Shown here: in pieces, positions 4,996-8,587 of the stretch
Numbering within the stretch: position 1 is the first letter of the stretch
How the letters are laid out: the number at the start of each line of letters is the position of its first letter
Source: Proteobacteria bacterium UBA4656
GTDB lineage: Bacteria; Pseudomonadota; Gammaproteobacteria; Xanthomonadales; Ahniellaceae
Direction of reading: 5' to 3'
Length of the DNA: 8,587 nucleotides
Assembly: GCA_002405525.1 (NCBI GenBank)
Contig: DHLY01000076.1
Span: 1 to 8,587, forward strand
Notes under the pieces: model-generated
Databases searched by the model: none
Told to the model about the DNA's origin: nothing
The model's input: only the letters and a program-made list of their open reading frames with translations
Translations under genes and position numbers: made by a program

Positions 4996-7239
4996 ATGGG
5001 CGGCAGGGACGACACGCTGCTCGCCGCGTTCGATCGCCTCGCCGCGCTCGATCCCACCACGCGCGAGCGCGAACTGGCGCTGCTCGGGCTGGACGCCGAC
5101 ACCGAGCGCACCCTGCGCGACCTGCTCGCCGCCGACGGCGAGGACGACGCCGGGCTGCGCGATGCGCTGGCGGTTGCCGCGCGCCGCTTGCAGGACGACG
5201 CGCCCGCGGCGGCCGTCGCCGGCGCGCGCATCGGCCCCTGGCGGGTGCTGCGCGAGATCGGTTCCGGCGGCATGGGCACGGTGTTCCTCGCCGAGCGCGC
5301 CGACGGCGCATTCGCGCAGCAGGTGGCGATCAAGCTGCTGCGCGGCTTCCCGACCGAGGACGGCAAGCGCCGCCTGCGCCGCGAGCGCGAGATCCTCGCC
5401 GCACTCGATGATCCGCACATCGCGCGCCTGCTCGACGGCGGCGAGACGCACGACGGCCAGCCCTACCTGGTGATGGAGTATGTTGACGGCGTGCCGCTGA
5501 CCGAATGGCTCGCCGGCGCGCCGTCGCGCGACGCGCGGCTGGCCCTGTTCGATGCGCTGTGCGCGGCAGTGGCGCATGCGCACCGGCAACTGGTGGTGCA
5601 CCGCGACCTCAAGCCCGGCAACGTGCTGGTGCGCGCCGACGGCACGCCCAAACTCCTCGACTTCGGCGTCGCGCGGCTCGCCGACCTCGACGGCGAGACC
5701 GAATCGACCCGCGTCGCCAGCGCCGGCTGGGCCAGCCCCGAGCAGCGCGCCGGCGGCGCGATCACCACCGCGTCCGACGTCTACAGCCTCGGCGTGCTGC
5801 TGCGCGTGCTGCTCGGCGGACGCAACAACCTCGACGATGCGCACGCGATGCCGCTGGCCGATGCCGAGCTGCGCGGCGTGGTGGCGATGGCGACCGCGGC
5901 CGATCCGGCCGCCCGCTATCCGGGGGTCGACGCCCTGCGCGAGGACCTGGTGCGCTGGCGCGAAGGCCGGCCGCTGAGGGCCGCGCGCGACAGCGGCTGG
6001 TACCGGGCGCGCAAGTTGGTGCGGCGCCGGCGGGTGCCGCTGCTGGCGACGGCGGCCGTGCTTGCGCTGCTCGGGGTGTTCATCCATCAGGTCGTCGCGC
6101 AGCGCGATCGCGCGCTGGAGGCCGAGGCCGCCGCGACCGTCGCGCGCGAGGCCAGCGAGCGGGCGCTCGCAGGCAACGCGCGTGTGATCGGCTTCCTCGC
6201 CAACGTGTTCGCCGGCGCTGGCGGCTTGGGCGACGATGGGCGCCTGATCGCCGCGATGGCGCTGGTCGAGCGCGCCGAGCAGCGGCTCGAGGACAGCGTC
6301 TTCGAGACGCCGCTGGAACGCGCCGAGATCGAGGCCGCGATCGTCTCCGCCTACATGAACGCGCTGCGCTTCGACGACGCGGTGCGGGTGGCGGAGCGGA
6401 TGGTCGAGCACGACGCCGGCAACCCCAACCCGGTGATCCGCGCGTTCCGCTGGCGGCTGCTGGCGCGCAATCTGGTCGACGCCGGCCGGAACGACACGGC
6501 GATCGAGGCCGTCGCCACGGGCGAGCGGCTGCTTGAAGGACTGCCGATGGTCGGCGACGCGATCGGCGCGCGCGCCCAGCTCTACATCACGCGCCTGCAG
6601 GCCTTGCGCGCCCTGGGTCGCGACGAGGAGGCCGACACCGTGACCGACGAGGCGATCATCTTCGTGCGCCGTCACCAACCCCCCGCGGTGCAGGCCAGCA
6701 TGCTGCTGTCGATGGCCGCGCTGCGCGCCGAACTCGCGCAGGACGCCGCGAACCATGTCGCCCTGCGCCGCGAGGCACTCGCGATCTCGCGCCGGCAGGC
6801 CAACTTCGTCACCGACATCGCGACGCAGCAGGTCAACCTCGCGCGGGCCCTGCGGCTGGCCGACGACTTCGACGGCGCGAAAGCCGAACTGGACGCTGCG
6901 GAGGCCGCGCTGGCGGCCGATCTCGGTGACCGCCCGTTCTACACGCGGTGGCTCGCGGCGCTGGAACGCGCCAACCTCGAACTCGATCGCGGCGACTTCG
7001 ATGCTGCGTCACGTGCCTGGGACAACGCCATGCTGCAGGGCCGGCGGCTCGCCGTGCAGGTGGCGAAGGATTTCAACGCCATGCTGATCGACGCCCGGCT
7101 TGCCGCGGCACAAGGCCGCCACGCTGAAGCCGAGGCCGGCTTCGAACGCGCCGCGGCGCTCGCCAGTGGCCCGCGCGGCCTCGCGATCGTCGAGAACGCG
7201 CGCCAGTGGGCAGCGTCCCTGCCACCCGTCGCGAAGTGA
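4996..7239 (+). CDS. Transmembrane Ser/Thr protein kinase with C-terminal helical (TPR-like) repeats
   Basis: 747 aa, ATG 4 bp after the sigma factor stop; GAGG overlapping that stop is the likely ribosome site. Residues 1-68 are a helical N-terminal segment ending in LRDLLAAD, often seen in this kinase group. The Hanks-type kinase domain is about 82-325 and looks active: glycine loop GSGGMGTV (89-96), VAIK with K113, helix C glutamate E130, HRDLKPGN (202-209, catalytic D204), DFG (222-224), SPEQ (247-250) and D261 in SDVYSLG. A basic stretch (RARKLVRRRR) precedes one membrane helix at about 347-364, so the kinase should be cytoplasmic and residues 366-747 periplasmic. That half has helix pairs with TPR-like spacing, such as YMNALRFDDAVRVAERMV and LEDRGDF-like and QGRHAEAEAGFERAA turns, and may be the sensor or a protein-docking surface. 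The likely substrate is the adjacent sigma factor. It converges with the third S74 gene, 22 bp away. Confidence 0.93.
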   Translation: MGGRDDTLLAAFDRLAALDPTTRERELALLGLDADTERTLRDLLAADGEDDAGLRDALAVAARRLQDDAPAAAVAGARIGPWRVLREIGSGGMGTVFLAERADGAFAQQVAIKLLRGFPTEDGKRRLRREREILAALDDPHIARLLDGGETHDGQPYLVMEYVDGVPLTEWLAGAPSRDARLALFDALCAAVAHAHRQLVVHRDLKPGNVLVRADGTPKLLDFGVARLADLDGETESTRVASAGWASPEQRAGGAITTASDVYSLGVLLRVLLGGRNNLDDAHAMPLADAELRGVVAMATAADPAARYPGVDALREDLVRWREGRPLRAARDSGWYRARKLVRRRRVPLLATAAVLALLGVFIHQVVAQRDRALEAEAAATVAREASERALAGNARVIGFLANVFAGAGGLGDDGRLIAAMALVERAEQRLEDSVFETPLERAEIEAAIVSAYMNALRFDDAVRVAERMVEHDAGNPNPVIRAFRWRLLARNLVDAGRNDTAIEAVATGERLLEGLPMVGDAIGARAQLYITRLQALRALGRDEEADTVTDEAIIFVRRHQPPAVQASMLLSMAALRAELAQDAANHVALRREALAISRRQANFVTDIATQQVNLARALRLADDFDGAKAELDAAEAALAADLGDRPFYTRWLAALERANLELDRGDFDAASRAWDNAMLQGRRLAVQVAKDFNAMLIDARLAAAQGRHAEAEAGFERAAALASGPRGLAIVENARQWAASLPPVAK

Positions 7240-7258
7240 GGCGAATCGCCTGGGACGC
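7213..7258. terminator. Possible bidirectional hairpin between convergent genes
   Basis: AGGCGA (7239-7244) and TCGCCT (7246-7251) pair around one base; an outer pair GCGTCCC (7213-7219) and GGGACGC (7252-7258) brackets them. The inner hairpin covers the kinase stop codon and lies just before the end of the converging S74 gene. There is no U-tract on either side, so it is at best a weak terminator candidate, and short GC stems are common by chance here. Confidence 0.28.
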
Positions 7259-7261
7259 AGC

Positions 7262-8440
7262 TCAGCGATCCCGGTCGGCCCGTGCCTCGAGCGCCAGGAC
7301 GCGCTGCAGCAGGGCCCTGGTCTGCTCGCGCAGGGTGGCGTTCTCCGCCTCCAGCGTGGCGATGCGCCGCGCCTGGTCGTCGTCGACCACCGCGTTCTCC
7401 TCGTGCAACTGCCGCACGGCTTCCACCGTCAGCGCCTCGAAGCCGGTCGGCACCACCGGCAGGATCCCGTCCTCGCCTTCGCGCACCCATTGCGGCACCG
7501 CCGCGCGCACTTCCTGCGCCACGAAACCCATGCGTTCGCCCTCGTCCGCAATCACCGACTTCGGGTCGATGTACTCGAACCAGTGGCCGCGAAGTTTCAG
7601 GTAAGTGTCCAGCGGTGAGGCAATGTCGCGGATGTTCTTCTTCAGGCGCGCGTCGGAAAGAACGCTCCATGCACCGGACGTGTTTCGCGTCTGGCCCGTG
7701 ACGCGATCGATGCCGAAACGGACGTTGGACTCCGTGCCGACGTAGAACGACCCCGCGCTGAGTCCGAAGAATTCCCCGCGATTCATGACTACATCCCAGC
7801 GAATCGCCAGCGGCGAGCCGAATCGCAGCGAGAGGGAGGGCGAACCCGTCGCGATGTCGCCGAACAGGTTGCTGTTGGTGAGCGCCAGCTGTGCAGTGGC
7901 CGCGTCCAGCCGCATGGGGATCGCGCCACCATTGCCGGGATCGAGCGACGCGTCGCTGTGCACACCGCCTTCGAACCAGGCGAACGACCCGCCCAGGTCG
8001 GTGCGGAAGTACTGCGTGCCCGACTGGACCCCGATGCCGTACTCGCCGGCTCCGCCCCAGAGGTTGAGCATCTGCCGGGTCTGGCTGCCGAACGACAGCA
8101 CACCCGCCGGCGCCACCGACAGGTTGCCGTCGAGGCGGGTCGCGCCGTTGACGGTCAACGATGCGCCGGCGGCCGGCGTGTTGGTGTTGACCGCCATGCC
8201 GCCGGCGGCGCGCACCAGGAACTGGTTGCTTCCGCTGGACACGAAGTCCGTATCGGCGTCATCGGCCCACACGAAGGTACCGTTGTCGCCGTCGGCATCG
8301 CCCGACTCGGCGACGTTCGCGCATGCGCCGGCGGTGTCTGCCGGCCTTGCGTTGCCCGGCCGCGCCTTGGCGCGCCGGCCGAATGCCCATGACCGGTTGC
8401 CGCCGGCACACGACAGGATGCCACCGACAACGGCGTATCG
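7262..8440 (-). pseudogene. S74 fibre protein, 5'-truncated (paralogue C)
   Basis: About 392 codons remain, ending at a TGA at 7262-7264. Reading past the GTG at 8272, which is only a Val inside GTFVWADD, the family pattern continues upstream to RYAVVGG at about 8420-8440: YAVVGG, SCAGGNRSWAFG (last head repeat), a second Cys at 8321-8323, then GDADGDNGTFVWADD. Before that the sequence stops resembling the family, so signal peptide, N domain and most head repeats are missing. The remaining part has TRQMLNLWGG and YGIGVQ modules like paralogue A, and an S74 domain like paralogue B: SDARLKKN (Ser codon 7655-7657, Lys codon 7640-7642), MGFVAQEVRAAVPQWV, and a coiled coil (ATLEAENATLREQ). The frame stays open into the adjoining transposase DNA but gives no start or signal peptide there, so the gene is probably dead. 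It converges with the kinase gene. Confidence 0.8.
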
Positions 8441-8587
8441 GGCCGGTGCTGGCCATCGTGCAGCGCGTGATCGGGAACTGGCTGGCCGATCAGGCGGGCG
8501 TCGGCCGCGCCAGCGCGCAGTGCGGCGCGGTGAGCCTGATACAGCGCTTCGGCAGTGCGCTGAACCTCAACGTGCATTTACACATGC
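8441..8587 (+). mobile_element. IS91-like HUH transposase fragment (5'-truncated, runs off window)
   Basis: In the frame PVL at 8443-8451, 48 residues read through to the edge without a stop: VLAIVQRVIGNWLADQAGVG, then GAVSLIQRFGSALNLNVHLH. The stretch LIQRFGSALNLNVHLH matches my recollection of the centre of IS91-family transposases, where H-hydrophobic-H (here HLH at 8575-8583) is the metal-binding HUH motif of these rolling-circle Y1/Y2 enzymes. The N-terminal zinc-binding part expected before this point is absent; the same frame upstream is antisense to the S74 gene and reads unrelated residues, although it stays open from an ATG at 8383. No terminal sequence of an insertion element is visible. 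Whether the rest of the transposase is intact cannot be seen. Confidence 0.78.

Noticed and set aside
4969..6756. Minus-strand open frame of 595 codons opposite the kinase
   Set aside because: Composition of a shadow frame; every kinase motif is in the plus-strand frame.
8270..8272. GTG as start of the third S74 protein
   Set aside because: This is the Val of GTFVWAD; family sequence continues upstream for about 55 codons.
8383..8587. Chimeric plus-strand ORF starting at ATG 8383 or 8389 and reading into the transposase
   Set aside because: The first 18-20 codons are antisense to S74 sequence and unlike a transposase N-terminus; there is no ribosome site, so it is read as a truncated transposase, not a functional gene.

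Overview
The window is GC-rich (about 70% by eye) bacterial DNA, almost wholly coding, from what is most likely a Gram-negative gammaproteobacterium of the Xanthomonadales/Lysobacterales type. That placement is inferred from the base composition, the ECF sigma factor plus Ser/Thr-kinase pair, the Sec-exported S74 proteins and a short protein ending in IFANGFES. No rRNA or marker gene settles it.

Layout, left to right. (1) 2-232, plus: C-terminal end of a membrane-anchored family 2 glycosyltransferase. (2) 4275-264, minus: a probable three-gene operon of exported proteins. It reads, in transcription order, a 641-aa S74 fibre protein with 15-residue head repeats (4275-2350), a 98-aa secreted protein ending IFANGFES (2281-1985), and a 567-aa paralogous S74 fibre protein (1967-264). 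(3) 4276-4412: a 137-bp divergent intergenic region with a good plus-strand promoter candidate and an inverted repeat. (4) 4413-7239, plus: an ECF sigma factor and, 4 bp later, a transmembrane Ser/Thr kinase with intact catalytic motifs and a long, probably periplasmic, helical-repeat region. (5) 7262-about 8440, minus: a third S74 protein whose 5' part is missing. (6) about 8441-8587, plus: the middle of an IS91-like HUH transposase that lacks its own 5' part and runs off the window. The last two meet at a sharp junction.

The S74 proteins are modular: signal peptide, a beta-sandwich-like N domain (about 75% identical between the two complete paralogues by hand count), left-handed beta-roll head repeats, a Cys-flanked GTFVWAD-type module, then a C-terminal S74 self-cleaving chaperone with a coiled coil. 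All three keep the Ser and Lys (spacing +5) of the autoproteolytic dyad, so they should assemble as trimers and shed the chaperone. They are often labelled 'tail fibre', but the two complete ones carry signal peptides and no phage genes are present, so they look like cell-surface or secreted fibres. One module occupies different positions in the two complete paralogues, which indicates domain shuffling.

Working model (inference): the kinase senses an envelope signal through its periplasmic half, acts on the neighbouring sigma factor, and the sigma factor may control the adjacent divergently transcribed surface-fibre operon. The sequence supports the gene arrangement but not the regulatory link itself.
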